Shown: positions 5,526-5,606 of the stretch, piece after piece | Position numbering within the stretch: the stretch's first letter is position 1 | Layout: each line of letters starts with the position of its first letter | Assembly: GCA_934569215.1 (NCBI GenBank) | Contig: CAKTKF010000097.1 | Coordinates: 1 to 5,606, forward strand | Length of the DNA stretch: 5,606 nucleotides | Reading direction: 5' to 3' | Source of the DNA: an uncultured Oscillospiraceae bacterium | Lineage (GTDB): Bacteria; Bacillota; Clostridia; Oscillospirales; Oscillospiraceae | The notes under the pieces: generated by a model | The model's database searches: none | What the model was told of the DNA's origin: nothing | The model's input: the letters and a program-made list of their open reading frames with translations, nothing else | Program-made: the position numbers and the translations under genes

Positions 5526-5551
5526 GAAAGGCCTTTCTACTCTATAAGACG
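5526..5551 (-). promoter_or_regulatory. Possible promoter and palindrome upstream of the sigma gene
   Basis: Reading left, CGTC (5548-5551) resembles the -10 element of many ECF sigma factors and TATAGA (5541-5546) resembles a housekeeping -10 box; I find no matching -35 box at proper distance for either. A perfect 12-base palindrome GAAAGGCCTTTC (5526-5537) follows at once, where a repressor site would be expected. The leader from here to the sigma start is about 60 bases. Promoter choice is uncertain. Confidence 0.3.
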
Positions 5552-5573
5552 CAAAGGATGGGCAATTCGGACA

Positions 5574-5603
5574 GAAAATAAAGAAAAGAGCCGCCTTGGC
5601 TCT
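5574..5603 (-). terminator. Intrinsic terminator of a leftward gene outside the window
   Basis: Read on the minus strand, AGAGCC, a 5-base loop and GGCTCT (5587-5603) form a perfect 6-bp stem, followed by TTTCTTTATTTT (down to 5575). Stem plus U tract is the classic intrinsic terminator. It ends a gene that lies to the right and insulates the sigma operon from it. Confidence 0.8.
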
Positions 5604-5606
5604 CCC

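Overview
The window looks like chromosomal DNA from a Gram-positive gut-type Clostridia, probably the Oscillospiraceae/Ruminococcaceae group. The support is strong AGGAGG-type ribosome binding sites before nearly every gene, TTGAAA/TATAAT-type promoters, a YqeG-type HAD phosphatase next to a short M24 Xaa-Pro peptidase, and an ECF sigma factor followed by a membrane partner whose N-terminus starts MKAEELFLAIGEV. The family-level assignment is inference from protein style, not from a marker gene.

Layout, left to right. Bases 1-90 hold a good leftward promoter, a leader and a ribosome binding site for a gene whose start codon lies just off the left edge. Bases 90-206 are AT-rich and non-coding and carry two overlapping, mutually exclusive hairpins just past the end of the next gene. 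Bases 207-2812 form a leftward cluster: yqeG-like HAD phosphatase (first transcribed), Xaa-Pro aminopeptidase 2 bases later, then after a 60-base gap a family 2 glycosyltransferase that is clearly less GC-rich than its neighbours. A 90-base divergent region separates yqeG from a rightward gene of unknown function (2903-3631). That gene converges on a leftward sigma/membrane-partner pair (3679-5474), with a 12-bp GC-rich hairpin between the two stop codons that can end transcription from both sides. The last 130 bases hold the leader of the sigma operon, with a palindrome and a direct repeat, and the terminator of a leftward gene outside the window.

How the genes fit together. The sigma factor and the membrane protein overlap by ATGA and almost certainly form a regulator/anti-regulator pair: the sigma factor binds core RNA polymerase in the cytoplasm and the single-pass membrane protein probably holds it there until an outside signal arrives. 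YqeG and the peptidase are housekeeping proteins that often sit near each other in Firmicutes. The glycosyltransferase probably decorates a surface polysaccharide and looks like a later addition. I see no phage, transposon, CRISPR, tRNA or rRNA. The least explained gene is the 242-residue protein at 2903-3631. I did not find a clear new multi-gene system.
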